A stretch of 47,905 bases of DNA from Candidatus Coprenecus merdipullorum (GTDB taxonomy: Bacteria > Bacteroidota > Bacteroidia > Bacteroidales > UBA932): the NCBI GenBank assembly GCA_019118865.1, contig DWYD01000205.1, forward strand, positions 1 through 47,905, in the 5' to 3' direction. Of this stretch, positions 18,528 to 25,545 are shown piece after piece. Position numbers and translations under genes: made by a program. The notes below the pieces were generated by a model. The model saw nothing but the letters and a program-made list of their open reading frames with translations. It was not told the origin of the DNA and searched no databases. How positions within the stretch are numbered: the stretch's first letter is position 1; each line of letters begins with the position of its first letter.

Positions 18528-18839
18528 ATGGACAAAACGACACTCACCCGCGATGTAGTGCGGGCCCTCAAGCAGGTCTACGACCCCGAGATACCGGTCA
18601 ATATCTACGACCTGGGCCTCATCTACGACATGACCATAGATGACGACCACAAGGTACACATCAAGATGACTCTGACGGCGCCCAACTGCCCCATGTCCGA
18701 CACCCTGGTGGAAGACGTGCATACGGCTGTGGCCGATACGCCGGGAGTTACGGACGTGGCTATAGAGATAACATTTGACCCGCCCTGGGACAAGTCCCGG
18801 ATGAGCGACGAGGCTTTACTTGAACTGGGACTGCTATGA
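18528..18839 (+). CDS. SufT / MIP18-family Fe-S assembly protein (DUF59)
   Basis: This 103-residue single-domain protein has the DUF59 signature YDPEIPVNIYDLGLIYDM, followed by LTAPNCPMSDTLVEDVHTAV with the conserved cysteine, and ITFDPPWDKSRMSDEALLELG. Proteins of this family act in Fe-S cluster maturation or delivery. Position directly behind sufSE fits SufT. It overlaps folK by 4 nt (ATGA), so folK translation is likely coupled to it. Confidence 0.92.
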   Translation: MDKTTLTRDVVRALKQVYDPEIPVNIYDLGLIYDMTIDDDHKVHIKMTLTAPNCPMSDTLVEDVHTAVADTPGVTDVAIEITFDPPWDKSRMSDEALLELGLL

Positions 18840-19294
18840 CACCTGAGCCTCAGCCCGTAAGGGTATATCTCATCCTCGGCAGCAATATGGGGAACAGGCG
18901 GCGCAACCTCAGCACCGCCGTATCGCTTCTGGTCACTCAGCTGGCCCCCTGGCTCTTTTCCGATATCCGTGAATCTGAGGTGCTCGAGACCGAGCCCTGG
19001 GGCATGCCGGAGGGCACGGAGCCGTTCATGAACCAGGCGATCTCCTTCGAGACGACCGTTCCGCCCGAGGACCTGCTGAAGGTCTGCCAGTGGGTCGAGC
19101 AGAAGATGGGCCGTCCAGCACACGAGGCCGAGTACGCTCCCGATGGCAGCCGCATCTACCGGCCGCGCATCATCGACATCGACATCCTCCTCTACGGCGA
19201 CCGCACTGTCGATACCCCGACATTAAAAATCCCTCATCCTCAGATCGAGGAGAGGGATTATGCAAAGCGTCTGCTCAGGCAGATTCTGTATTGA
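18836..19294 (+). CDS. folK: 2-amino-4-hydroxy-6-hydroxymethyldihydropteridine diphosphokinase
   Basis: FolK transfers pyrophosphate from ATP to the pterin, giving the substrate of dihydropteroate synthase in folate synthesis. The 152-residue protein has the N-terminal LILGSNMGNRRRNL, the ETEPWG and FMNQAISFET stretches, and the HPPK signature RPRIIDIDILLYG with the two metal-binding aspartates. It is the last gene of the suf transcript and converges with dsbD. Confidence 0.95.
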   Translation: MTPEPQPVRVYLILGSNMGNRRRNLSTAVSLLVTQLAPWLFSDIRESEVLETEPWGMPEGTEPFMNQAISFETTVPPEDLLKVCQWVEQKMGRPAHEAEYAPDGSRIYRPRIIDIDILLYGDRTVDTPTLKIPHPQIEERDYAKRLLRQILY

Positions 19295-19301
19295 TTCCTT
19301 T

Positions 19302-21182
19302 TTAGAAATTCAGAAAGTTCAGGAACTCCTCCTCGGAGCAGCTTCCGATGGGGCCGGAGAGGGTGTTGCCCTCAGCGTCCACCACCGCGTAGAGCGGCTG
19401 GGAGGCCGATGCGAACTGCCTCATCTCCAGGTCGCGGTAGCGGCGGCCCAGGGTGCGGAACTCCGCGTCCTCCGTCTTGTCGTCCACGTAGAGGTGGGCG
19501 ATGACGAAGTCACCCGAGAGCCTGTCCATGACGGCAGCCGACGATAGGACTGTGGCCTCCATCTGCTTGCACACGCTGCACGTGTGGGACTTGAACACCA
19601 CGAAGACGGGCTTGCCTGTGGCCTTGCTCTCGGCCAGAGCCTTGTCGAGGTCCGTGTGGTATTCCAGTGTCGAATAGCCAGTGGCCGCGGCGGCATTGTC
19701 ACCGGAGGAAGCCTGTGAGCCGCCCTGCGACAGCGTCAGCGTCGAGCCGTCCATCGGCGGGATGAGGCCGGAGATGCTCTGCAGCGGGGCGCCGAAGAGG
19801 CCGGGGATGAGGTAGAAGGCGAAGGTGATGCAGACTATCGCCGCGATGTGCCTGCCCCAGCCGATGCCGTCAGTAGGTGAGTCGTGACTGGTACGGAAGA
19901 CGCCGAGGAAGTACAGGCCCAGGAGCAGGGCGAGGACAACCCACGATGCGATGAAGCCCAGGCGGGTGATGATGCCCCATCCGAAGTACGCATCGATGTT
20001 GTAGAGGAACTTCATGGCGAAGGCCAGCATGATGTATGCGAAGACGACCTTGACCATGTTGAGCCAGCCGCCGGACTTCGGGAGCTTCTTCATCACTCCG
20101 GGGAAGAAGGAGAGCACCACGAAGGGCAGGGAGAAGCCGAGTCCGAAGACGGCCATGCCGACGATGGGCCTGAGGGCCACCCCGTCGAGGACGGCGGCAG
20201 CGAGGATCGAGCCCACGAAGGGACCGGTGCAGGAGAAGGAGACGATGACCATCGCCAGGGCCACGAAGAAGGCGGCCACGTACCCGCCCTTGTCCGCCTC
20301 GCGGTCGGCCTTGTTGGCCAGGCCCGAGGGCAGGGTTATCTCGAATGCGCCGAGGAACGATACGGCGAAGACGAGGAAGAGGAGGGCGAAGATGAGGTTG
20401 GGAATCCAGTGTGTGCCTATTGCGTCGGTGGCCGCGGTGCTCTGGAAGAGGGCGACCACGAGTCCGAGGAGGGTGTAGATGACCATGATGGAGAGACCGA
20501 AGATGACGCCCTTGAGGACGCCGGCCCTCCTGGTGCTGCCTCCTCCGATGAGGAAGCCCACGGTCATGGGTATCATGGGGAAGACGCAGGGGGTGATGAC
20601 CCCGGCGAGTCCGGCGAGGAAGGCTATGAGCAGGAAGCTCCAGAAGCCTTGGCCGGAGGAAGTGCCTGAGGCAGAGCTGTCGTCAGCGGTGACAGCCGCA
20701 GGCGCTGCTGAGGTGTTCCCTGGGGCGGCCGAAGGGTCCACCTTGACTGAGACCTCGCTCTCGTTGAGGGTACACTCGGCCCCGTTGCAGGTCTGGAACT
20801 CAAGGTATCCGGTCACGGTGAAGGGTTCCTGCGAGGCGGGGACGATGACCTGGCGGAACTGCGCGGTCCCCTCGAAGTACTTGACGTCAATGCCGAAGCC
20901 TTCGTCCAGCTTCACGTGGGCCTCCTCAACGTCCTGCAGCCCTCCGGAGAGGGTGAAGGCGGAGCTCCCGTCGGCGGTGAAGGAGGTGGCCATGGGGCCG
21001 CCGCTCACCGGCACGGTGCTGTACATGTACCAGCCCGGCTCGAGGTTGACGGTCAGCAGAAGCTCGACGTTCCCGTCGGGAAGGACGGAGGCTTTAGAGT
21101 CGACTGATATCACGCCCTGGGCGCTGGCACACAGAGCGATAAGGCCGGAGATGACGGCCGTGGTAATTCTTTTTAGTCTCAT
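19302..21182 (-). CDS. dsbD: DsbD-type thiol:disulfide interchange protein
   Basis: DsbD carries reducing equivalents from cytoplasmic thioredoxin to periplasmic substrates. The 626-residue protein has a signal peptide (MRLKRITTAVISGLIALCASA), an N-terminal immunoglobulin-like domain with the redox pair in CNGAEC (C132, C137), eight or so membrane helices bearing the conserved cysteines in TPCVFPMIP (C199) and SFSCTGPF (C318), and a C-terminal thioredoxin domain with CSVC (C535, C538). All three redox pairs of the relay are therefore present. The ATG at 21180-21182 is chosen because it begins the signal peptide; a longer frame runs across the promoter region. G-rich codon use creates long false frames on the opposite strand. 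Confidence 0.94.
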   Translation of the reverse strand: MRLKRITTAVISGLIALCASAQGVISVDSKASVLPDGNVELLLTVNLEPGWYMYSTVPVSGGPMATSFTADGSSAFTLSGGLQDVEEAHVKLDEGFGIDVKYFEGTAQFRQVIVPASQEPFTVTGYLEFQTCNGAECTLNESEVSVKVDPSAAPGNTSAAPAAVTADDSSASGTSSGQGFWSFLLIAFLAGLAGVITPCVFPMIPMTVGFLIGGGSTRRAGVLKGVIFGLSIMVIYTLLGLVVALFQSTAATDAIGTHWIPNLIFALLFLVFAVSFLGAFEITLPSGLANKADREADKGGYVAAFFVALAMVIVSFSCTGPFVGSILAAAVLDGVALRPIVGMAVFGLGFSLPFVVLSFFPGVMKKLPKSGGWLNMVKVVFAYIMLAFAMKFLYNIDAYFGWGIITRLGFIASWVVLALLLGLYFLGVFRTSHDSPTDGIGWGRHIAAIVCITFAFYLIPGLFGAPLQSISGLIPPMDGSTLTLSQGGSQASSGDNAAAATGYSTLEYHTDLDKALAESKATGKPVFVVFKSHTCSVCKQMEATVLSSAAVMDRLSGDFVIAHLYVDDKTEDAEFRTLGRRYRDLEMRQFASASQPLYAVVDAEGNTLSGPIGSCSEEEFLNFLNF

Positions 21183-21210
21183 ATTTGTGTTATTGTAGAT
21201 TTTCTTCGGG

Positions 21211-21218
21211 CAAAAGTA
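21211..21218 (-). promoter_or_regulatory. Predicted -7 promoter element for dsbD
   Basis: TACTTTTG on the minus strand matches TAnnTTTG; the leader would be about 22 nt. It lies back to back with the glyS element 12 bp away. Confidence 0.5.
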
Positions 21219-21230
21219 TGAAATTATTCT

Positions 21231-21238
21231 TATTTTTG
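21231..21238 (+). promoter_or_regulatory. Predicted -7 promoter element for glyS
   Basis: TATTTTTG matches TAnnTTTG. It overlaps the region of the GTG at 21240, which therefore cannot be the start codon; the ATG at 21261 gives a leader near 16 nt. Confidence 0.5.
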
Positions 21239-21260
21239 CGTGATTAATTCCAACAAACAC

Positions 21261-22811
21261 ATGACACAGGAAGAAGTATTCAAGCAACTTACCGCCCATG
21301 CCAAGGAGTATGGCTTCGTTTTCCCCTCAAGTGAGATTTACGATGGACTCAGCGCCGTCTATGACTACGGACAGATGGGCGTGGAGCTCAAGAACAATAT
21401 CAAGAAATACTGGTGGGACGCCATGGTGCGCCTCAACGAGAATATAGTCGGTATCGACTCCGCTATCTTCATGCACCCTAAGATCTGGCAGGCGTCCGGT
21501 CATGTGGGAGCCTTCAACGACCCTCTGATTGACAACAAGGACTCCAAGAAGCGTTACCGCGCCGATGTGCTCATAGAGGACTATATCGCCAAGCTCGAGG
21601 AGAAGATCGCGAAGGATGTGGAGAAGGGCCGCCGCAAGTTCGGCGATAGCTTCGACGAGGCTCAGTTCCGCGCCACCAATCCCAACGTGCTGCGCAATCA
21701 GCAGAAGATGGACGAGGTGCGTGGGCGCATGACAGCCGCCCTCAACGCCAACGACCTTCAGGGTCTGCGCGACATCATCATCGACTGCGGCATCGTCTGC
21801 CCCATATCAGGTACCAAGAACTGGACAGAAGTGCGCCAGTTCAACCTGATGTTCTCCACCCAGTTGGGCAACATCTCCGGCGAGGACGGCATCATCTACC
21901 TCCGTCCCGAGACGGCCCAGGGCATATTCGTCAACTTCCTGAATGTACAGAAGACCGGCCGTATGAAGATTCCTTTCGGCATCGCCCAGATAGGCAAGGC
22001 CTTCCGCAACGAGATAGTGGCCCGTCAGTTCATCTTCCGCATGAGGGAGTTCGAGCAGATGGAGATGCAGTTCTTCGTGCGTCCCGGCTCGGAGCTCGAG
22101 TGGTTCTCCAAGTGGAAGGAGGCCCGCCTGCAGTGGCACAAGGCCCTCGGCCTGGGCGATGAGAAGTACCGCTTCCACGACCACGAGAAGCTGGCCCACT
22201 ACGCCAATGCCGCCACTGACATAGAGTTCGAGTTCCCCTTCGGTTTCAAGGAACTCGAAGGCATTCATTCCCGTACTGACTTCGACTTAGGCAACCATCA
22301 GAAGTTCTCCGGCCGCAAGATTCAGTACTTCGACCCCGAGACCGGAGAGAGCTACACTCCTTACGTAGTGGAGACCTCCATCGGTCTGGACAGAATGTTC
22401 TTAGCCGTGCTCTCTGCCGCCTACCATGAGGAGAAGTTAGAGAACGGAGAGGAGAGGGTAGTCCTCCGCATTCCTCCCGTGCTGGCTCCTGTGAAACTTG
22501 CAGTACTGCCTCTGGTCAAGAAGGACGGGCTGCCTGAGATAGCCCGCGATATCATCGACGACCTGAAGTTTGACTTCAACTGCCAGTATGACGAGAAGGA
22601 CAGCATCGGCAAGCGTTATCGCCGTCAGGATGCCATCGGCACTCCCTTCTGCATCACCGTGGACCATAAGACCAAGGAGGATAACTGCGTGACCATCCGC
22701 GACCGCGATACCATGTCCCAGGAACGCATCCCCGTAGCGGAAGTAGGAAGGATTATCCGCGAGAGGACGGATTTCAGGACAGTCATGAAAAAACTGAATA
22801 AAATAGGATAG
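21261..22811 (+). CDS. glyS: Glycine--tRNA ligase (single-chain class IIa type)
   Basis: This enzyme charges tRNA-Gly. It is the homodimeric form, not the bacterial alpha2beta2 form. The 516-residue protein has motif 1 near the N-terminus (ASGHVGAFNDPL), motif 2 with FRNEIVARQFIFRMREFEQMEMQFF, motif 3 in VVETSIGLDRMFLAVL, and a C-terminal anticodon-binding domain starting around APVKLAVLPLVKKDG. Strong codon bias fits high expression. It begins at ATG 21261 (MTQEEVFKQL), and the next gene follows after 14 nt. Confidence 0.96.
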   Translation: MTQEEVFKQLTAHAKEYGFVFPSSEIYDGLSAVYDYGQMGVELKNNIKKYWWDAMVRLNENIVGIDSAIFMHPKIWQASGHVGAFNDPLIDNKDSKKRYRADVLIEDYIAKLEEKIAKDVEKGRRKFGDSFDEAQFRATNPNVLRNQQKMDEVRGRMTAALNANDLQGLRDIIIDCGIVCPISGTKNWTEVRQFNLMFSTQLGNISGEDGIIYLRPETAQGIFVNFLNVQKTGRMKIPFGIAQIGKAFRNEIVARQFIFRMREFEQMEMQFFVRPGSELEWFSKWKEARLQWHKALGLGDEKYRFHDHEKLAHYANAATDIEFEFPFGFKELEGIHSRTDFDLGNHQKFSGRKIQYFDPETGESYTPYVVETSIGLDRMFLAVLSAAYHEEKLENGEERVVLRIPPVLAPVKLAVLPLVKKDGLPEIARDIIDDLKFDFNCQYDEKDSIGKRYRRQDAIGTPFCITVDHKTKEDNCVTIRDRDTMSQERIPVAEVGRIIRERTDFRTVMKKLNKIG

Positions 22812-22825
22812 CTAAAACTACAGCC

Positions 22826-23809
22826 ATGGCAACAACAGACGTGAAGTATCTAGGCTTGGACCTCAAGAGTCCCATAGTGGTCAGCAGCTGCTCGCTGACA
22901 GCCGATGTCGACAAAGTTAAGGAAATGGAAAGCTGCGGTGCCGGAGCCGTGGTCATGAAGTCCCTCTTTGAGGAGCAGATCCGCGGCGAGGTGGAGTTCA
23001 TGGCCTCCGCCGGACACTCATGGCCGGAGATGGACGATTATCTCCATGCCTACATCCGTTCCAACTCCATAGCCCAGTATACAGAGAAAGTCCGTGCCCT
23101 CAAGCAGGCCGTATCGATACCGGTCATCGCCAGCATCAATTGCTACAGTCCCGGTGAGTGGGTGGAGTACGCCCGTCAGATCGAGGCTGCAGGAGCCGAT
23201 GCGCTGGAAATCAACCTGTACGACCTGGCTCTGGATCCCAGGACATCTCCCGCCTCCATCGAGGACGGCTATGTCAGCGTGGTCCGCTCTATTGCCTCGG
23301 AACTTAGGATACCTGTAACCGTAAAGATTGGCCCCCATTTCTCCAGCATAGTCAATTTCGTGGACCGCATAGCCACTGCCGGAGCCAAGGGAGTGGTGAT
23401 ATTCAACCGTTTCTTCACCCCTGATATCGACCTGGAGAAGTTCTGCTTAGTGCCGGCCGCACCCCTCTCACATGAGGGTGAGTATGCCGAGATTCTGCGC
23501 TGGACCGCCATCCTTGCTTCTGCGGTGAAGAATATAGATATCGCTACCACAACAGGTGTCCATAGTGCAGAGAGCGCCCTAAAGATGATTCTCGCCGGTG
23601 CCGATGCCGTTCAAGTATGCTCGGTTATCTACAAGCACGGTCCCGCCGTCATAAAGGAATTCAATGAGAGGATTGCTGCTTTCCTCGAGAAGAACAATGT
23701 TGAAAGCCTCTCCCAGATCCGCGGCCGCCTGAGCTACTCCACCATCCCTGATCCCGCCATGTACGAGAGGGTTCAGTTCATGAAGACATTCGGCTCTCTG
23801 GCCCTGTAG
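22826..23809 (+). CDS. Dihydroorotate dehydrogenase-like FMN protein
   Basis: This 327-residue TIM-barrel protein resembles class 1 dihydroorotate dehydrogenases. It has YLGLDLKSPIVVSSCSLT at the N-terminus, the SINCYSPGEW segment where class 1A enzymes keep the catalytic cysteine, PVTVKIGPHFSS and FNRFFTPDIDLE in the flavin region, and TTGVHSAESALKMILAGADAVQVCS for phosphate binding. True PyrD enzymes have a better conserved N-x-S/C-C-P-N loop, so the substrate may not be dihydroorotate; many Bacteroidota carry this paralogue in addition to PyrD. It is probably co-transcribed with glyS. The stop codon overlaps the first base of the left tRNA-Pro repeat. Confidence 0.83.
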   Translation: MATTDVKYLGLDLKSPIVVSSCSLTADVDKVKEMESCGAGAVVMKSLFEEQIRGEVEFMASAGHSWPEMDDYLHAYIRSNSIAQYTEKVRALKQAVSIPVIASINCYSPGEWVEYARQIEAAGADALEINLYDLALDPRTSPASIEDGYVSVVRSIASELRIPVTVKIGPHFSSIVNFVDRIATAGAKGVVIFNRFFTPDIDLEKFCLVPAAPLSHEGEYAEILRWTAILASAVKNIDIATTTGVHSAESALKMILAGADAVQVCSVIYKHGPAVIKEFNERIAAFLEKNNVESLSQIRGRLSYSTIPDPAMYERVQFMKTFGSLAL

Positions 23810-23850
23810 TCGGGGTAAAAGGACTCGAACCTTCGACCCCCTGCTCCCAA
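23809..23850. repeat. Left 42-bp direct repeat: remnant of tRNA-Pro 3' half (att-like)
   Basis: This is an exact 42-bp copy of 24667-24708. It corresponds to tRNA-Pro from position 33 in the anticodon loop to the discriminator base plus one nucleotide. It has no 5' half and cannot form a tRNA. The boundary in the anticodon loop is one of the standard crossover locations of tRNA-targeting tyrosine integrases. Confidence 0.9.
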
Positions 23851-23857
23851 TGAATAA

Positions 23858-24154
23858 TTACACAAGAATCCCGGTTTTGAGTATGTCAGCATAAAGAGGA
23901 TTGTCGTCATCCTCTGTGAGCAGAACAGGCTCAATCAAATAGCTGACATTTCTTCCTAACTTCCATAGCAAGGGTGTGTCCTCAAAGTAGTTTTCACTTC
24001 TTTTCGAAACCACTACGGCAATATCTATATCACTTTCATCAGTGAAGTTTCCTTTGCTGTATGAGCCATAGAGATACAACGCCTTCAATGGCAGATGTTC
24101 AGCTACCATTGCCTTGTATTTCCTTGCTATGTCTAAAGCCTGCTTTTTATCCAT
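23858..24154 (-). CDS. MNT-type nucleotidyltransferase (antitoxin-like partner)
   Basis: This 98-residue protein is a minimal nucleotidyltransferase domain. LYLYGSYSKGNFTDESDIDIAVVV contains the G-S motif and the D-x-D metal ligands of the polymerase-beta fold. Family members paired with HEPN proteins act as antitoxins, in the characterised MntA/HepT case by adenylylating the HEPN toxin. Its ATG lies inside the upstream HEPN gene (22-nt overlap), so the two are translationally coupled. The stop lies 7 nt from the left tRNA repeat, at the very edge of the island. Confidence 0.9.
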   Translation of the reverse strand: MDKKQALDIARKYKAMVAEHLPLKALYLYGSYSKGNFTDESDIDIAVVVSKRSENYFEDTPLLWKLGRNVSYLIEPVLLTEDDDNPLYADILKTGILV

Positions 24155-24519
24155 AGTTGAAGTGCTTTTGTCTTTGACAACAGTTCTCCACAGTACTCAG
24201 GTGTCAGAACTTTTATCAGTTGTTCCTTGTATGAAGGATATCTTGCCTCAATATTCAGTGGCTCAAGCGAGTCAATGAAATCCATCTGCTCTTCTGAAAG
24301 TTCATCAATCAGTCCGGACTTTGCAGCGAGCCTTGAAAGGTGATGAATCTTCAAAGGCGGCTCTTCCAGTACTTTACTCCAGTATGCCTTCAACATCTTC
24401 TCTATGACCTGATGGCACATGAACCCGACATAAAGAAATCTCCTTGTCTCCAGCATAGCCTGCGCTGTATCAAAATCATAGTCAGACAATTCTATCCAAT
24501 ATTTTACTTTATCCGCCAT
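24133..24519 (-). CDS. HEPN-domain protein
   Basis: This 128-residue, largely helical protein matches the HEPN family, with an N-terminal WIELSDYDFDTAQAMLETRRF, then GFMCHQVIEKMLKAYWSK, HHLSRLA and LNIEARYPSYKEQL. The ARYPSYK segment is typical of the HEPN branch that pairs with short MNT proteins. I see no R-x4-6-H ribonuclease motif, so RNase toxicity by the classic mechanism is not supported; it may act through another mechanism or have lost activity. It is the first gene of the two-gene unit, with a predicted promoter just upstream (24539-24546). Confidence 0.9.
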   Translation of the reverse strand: MADKVKYWIELSDYDFDTAQAMLETRRFLYVGFMCHQVIEKMLKAYWSKVLEEPPLKIHHLSRLAAKSGLIDELSEEQMDFIDSLEPLNIEARYPSYKEQLIKVLTPEYCGELLSKTKALQLWIKSRL

Positions 24520-24538
24520 AAATCAACTATTTATATAG

Positions 24539-24546
24539 CAAAGATA
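24539..24546 (-). promoter_or_regulatory. Predicted -7 promoter element for the HEPN/MNT operon
   Basis: TATCTTTG on the minus strand matches TAnnTTTG, giving a leader near 13 nt. The tRNA terminator upstream means the pair depends on this promoter. Confidence 0.55.
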
Positions 24547-24620
24547 TAATATTTATTTTCAATTAAATACAAGATGGGTAATAATTTGATTTGTAGTATT
24601 TTCAATTTAAGTAGGGTCTA

Positions 24621-24658
24621 AAGAAAAGAAAAAGCAGCCACAGAATCTGTAACTGCTT
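24621..24658 (-). terminator. Intrinsic terminator of tRNA-Pro
   Basis: On the minus strand AAGCAG...CTGCTT pairs around an inner ACAGA/TCTGT stem and is followed by a T-rich tract. It lies 9 nt after the tRNA 3' end and insulates the HEPN/MNT genes from tRNA transcription. Confidence 0.8.
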
Positions 24659-24666
24659 GATAATCT

Positions 24667-24708
24667 GTCGGGGTAAAAGGACTCGAACCTTCGACCCCCT
24701 GCTCCCAA
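24667..24708. repeat. Right 42-bp direct repeat, within tRNA-Pro (att-like)
   Basis: Identical to 23809-23850. It spans tRNA position 33 to the discriminator base, plus one flanking nucleotide. Confidence 0.9.
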
Positions 24709-24741
24709 AGCAGGTGCGCTAGCCAACTGCGCCACACCCCG
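24668..24741 (-). tRNA. tRNA-Pro(UGG)
   Basis: The 74-nt minus-strand gene folds as a cloverleaf. The acceptor stem CGGGGTG pairs with TACCCCG (one G-T pair). The anticodon stem CCTGC/GCAGG encloses loop TTTGGGA with anticodon TGG at 24705-24707, and the T arm contains GGTTCGAGTCC. The discriminator is A; CCA is not encoded. The 3' half is duplicated 858 bp away. Confidence 0.97.
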
Positions 24742-24781
24742 ATTGAATGAGCTGCAAATATAGGCTTATTTTCCGGATAAA

Positions 24782-24800
24782 TTCAGATTCTTTTCAGAAT
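24782..24800 (+). promoter_or_regulatory. Possible response-regulator box upstream of the two-component operon
   Basis: TTCAGA occurs twice with an 11-bp period (24782-24787 and 24793-24798), the spacing typical of OmpR-family direct-repeat sites. The second copy extends to TTCAGAAT and ends 7 bp before the predicted -7 element. The same TTCAGAAT-N7-TA arrangement occurs upstream of the PepSY-like gene (26819-26826). Confidence 0.4.
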
Positions 24801-24807
24801 TACTCCA

Positions 24808-24815
24808 TAAATTTG
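24808..24815 (+). promoter_or_regulatory. Predicted -7 promoter element for the two-component operon
   Basis: TAAATTTG matches TAnnTTTG; the leader to the ATG at 24841 would be near 19 nt. Confidence 0.55.
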
Positions 24816-24840
24816 TATCTCAATCTGAAAAAACATACGT

Positions 24841-25545
24841 ATGAAACTGCTTATTGTTGAGGATGACTCCTCGCTCAGGGAGCTGATGCAGAGGGCCCTG
24901 ACGGAGGAGGGCTATGTGATCGAGACGGCATCTACCTTCGATGAGGCGGACGCCAAGGTCTCCGGCTACAGTTATGACTGTATCCTGCTGGATATCATGC
25001 TTCCGGGCGGCAGCGGCCTCCAGCTGCTGGATCACATCAAGCACATGCAGAAACGGGAAAACGTCATCATCATCTCGGCCAAGGACTCCCTGGACGACAA
25101 GGTCTACGGCCTGGAGCACGGGGCTGACGACTACCTGCCCAAGCCCTTCCATATGGCCGAGCTCAAGGCCCGTATCCGCAGCGTGCTCCGCAGAGGACGG
25201 ACCGGCGGCAACCTCACCATTGAGTACGGCAATGTCACCATCCAGCCCGAGAACGGTTATGTGGAGGTGGCGGGTAAACAGGTGGAACTGCTTAAAAAAG
25301 AGTTCGAAATACTGCTGTATTTCATGCAGCGGCCCAATCATCTGGTAGACAAGTCCGTCCTTGCCGAGGCCGTTTGGGGCGACCACGCCGATCAGGCCGA
25401 CGACTACCACTTCGTCTACGCGCAGATGAAGAACCTGCGCCGTAAGCTCCAGGCAGCAGGAGCAGACATCGAAATCAAGGCCGTGTACGGCTTCGGATAT
25501 AAACTTGTGCCCCGGTCAGGAGCGCAGCAGCAGCACGAGTCATGA
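24841..25545 (+). CDS. OmpR/PhoB-family response regulator
   Basis: This 234-residue transcription regulator has a receiver domain with the acidic pair ED-D near residues 7-9, the phospho-acceptor D51 in DCILLDIMLPGG and the conserved lysine K101 in YLPKPFH, followed by a C-terminal winged-helix DNA-binding domain (about 130-225) ending VKAVYGFGYKLVP. It is encoded with the kinase that overlaps its end by 4 nt (ATGA). A direct TTCAGA repeat upstream may be its own target. Gene order regulator, kinase, PepSY-like proteins suggests that the latter are the regulon. Confidence 0.95.
   Translation: MKLLIVEDDSSLRELMQRALTEEGYVIETASTFDEADAKVSGYSYDCILLDIMLPGGSGLQLLDHIKHMQKRENVIIISAKDSLDDKVYGLEHGADDYLPKPFHMAELKARIRSVLRRGRTGGNLTIEYGNVTIQPENGYVEVAGKQVELLKKEFEILLYFMQRPNHLVDKSVLAEAVWGDHADQADDYHFVYAQMKNLRRKLQAAGADIEIKAVYGFGYKLVPRSGAQQQHES

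Larger units (their letters stand above)
23809..24708. mobile_element. Mini genomic island at tRNA-Pro carrying an HEPN/MNT gene pair
   Basis: Two identical 42-bp direct repeats of the tRNA-Pro 3' half bound a unit of 858 bp (repeat start to repeat start). Inside are only an HEPN gene, an MNT nucleotidyltransferase gene, their promoter and a terminator. The interior is clearly more AT-rich than the flanking glyS, DHOD-like and two-component genes. No integrase or excisionase is present, so the unit is either a deletion remnant of a larger integrative element or a passive cassette moved in trans. The intact tRNA is rebuilt at the right end. Confidence 0.75.

Noticed and set aside
19884-20669. 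A 261-codon open frame on the plus strand opposite dsbD, rich in E, G and D
   Set aside because: It is a by-product of the G-rich third codon positions of dsbD, has no start signal, low-complexity composition and no family resemblance; dsbD itself is certain.
23811-23850. A second tRNA-Pro gene
   Set aside because: Only the 3' half is present; there is no 5' acceptor, D arm or complete anticodon stem, so it is an att-like remnant.
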